Origin: Micrococcales bacterium
Lineage (GTDB): Bacteria > Actinomycetota > Actinomycetes > Actinomycetales > Dermatophilaceae
Assembly (NCBI GenBank): GCA_003132125.1
Contig: PKWT01000073.1
Location: 902-14,766, forward strand
Reading direction: 5' to 3'
Length of the DNA stretch: 13,865 nt
Positions 13,775 to 13,865 of the stretch are shown piece after piece. A program made the translations under genes and the position numbers. The notes beneath the pieces are model-generated. The model was not told the origin of the DNA and made no database searches. It saw only the letters and a list, made by a program, of their open reading frames with translations. The stretch's first letter is position 1, and each line of letters begins with the position of its first letter.

Positions 13775-13865
13775 TCGCCGGTGAACTTGGCAGCGTTGGC
13801 GCTCGTGACGACTCCCTCGTCGGGAAGCGCCGTAACCGGGTTCACTGCACCTGAAGTGACATTGT
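13762..13865 (-). CDS. Sugar ABC importer substrate-binding protein, C-terminal end (cut by window edge)
   Basis: The last 34 residues of a gene entering from the right edge are visible: NPVTALPDEGVVTSANAAKF then TGEWPG and TAG. Endings of the type LPDxGVVTxxN...EWPG are common in RbsB-like periplasmic sugar-binding proteins of actinobacteria. Its place directly before an RbsA-like ATPase and RbsC-like permease agrees. The stop overlaps the ATG of the ATPase pseudogene by 13 bp. Whether the rest of this gene is intact cannot be seen. Confidence 0.7.
   Translation of the reverse strand, partial: NVTSGAVNPVTALPDEGVVTSANAAKFTGEWPG

Noticed and set aside
1..13865. CRISPR arrays, tRNA/rRNA genes, insertion sequences, phage or toxin-antitoxin genes
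   Set aside because: Read for on both strands; no regularly spaced repeats, cloverleaf-like sequence, transposase motif or terminal inverted repeats were seen.

Overview
The window reads as chromosomal DNA from a high-GC Gram-positive bacterium (actinobacterium). The basis is strong G/C bias at third codon positions, GTG starts, tightly packed genes with frequent ATGA/GTGA overlaps, and a lipobox-type lipoprotein as transport receptor. I cannot name a genus. No tRNA, rRNA, CRISPR array, insertion sequence or phage gene was seen.

Layout. (A) 1-5951, minus strand: a five-gene hexuronate catabolic operon transcribed leftward, in order manD/rspA-like enolase-superfamily sugar-acid dehydratase, uxaA (altronate dehydratase), uxaC (hexuronate isomerase), uxuB-like fructuronate/mannitol-type reductase, uxuA (mannonate dehydratase, cut by the window edge). 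(B) 5952-6243: divergent control region. It holds a small upstream ORF that ends on the manD start codon, an 8-bp inverted repeat, and a promoter for the regulator with two LacI-type operator-like boxes 21 bp apart. (C) 6244-11557, plus strand: a LacI-family repressor followed by a complete ABC importer of the PotABCD/FbpABC architecture (lipoprotein receptor, TOBE-type ATPase, two different permeases). (D) 11558-11690: convergent gap with a GC hairpin and a possible gene-start remnant. (E) 11691-13865, minus strand: a second, ribose-type (RbsB-RbsA-RbsC) sugar importer. Its ATPase gene is clearly broken, with two internal in-frame deletions and a frameshift in a CG repeat; its receptor gene runs off the window.

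How it fits together (inference): glucuronate and/or galacturonate, or small uronic-acid-containing molecules, would enter by the Pot-type importer. UxaC converts glucuronate to fructuronate and galacturonate to tagaturonate. The UxuB-like reductase makes mannonate and perhaps altronate. UxuA and UxaA then dehydrate these to 2-keto-3-deoxygluconate, whose kinase and aldolase are not in the window. The repressor sits between enzymes and importer and probably controls both.

Most noteworthy points: two unrelated 'mannonate dehydratase' families in one operon, the enolase-type one having Pro where high-efficiency ManDs (as I recall) have Ala; an unusual transporter class for a hexuronate locus; no dedicated tagaturonate reductase despite UxaA; the cysteine-pair leader ORF in front of the operon; and the decayed second importer.
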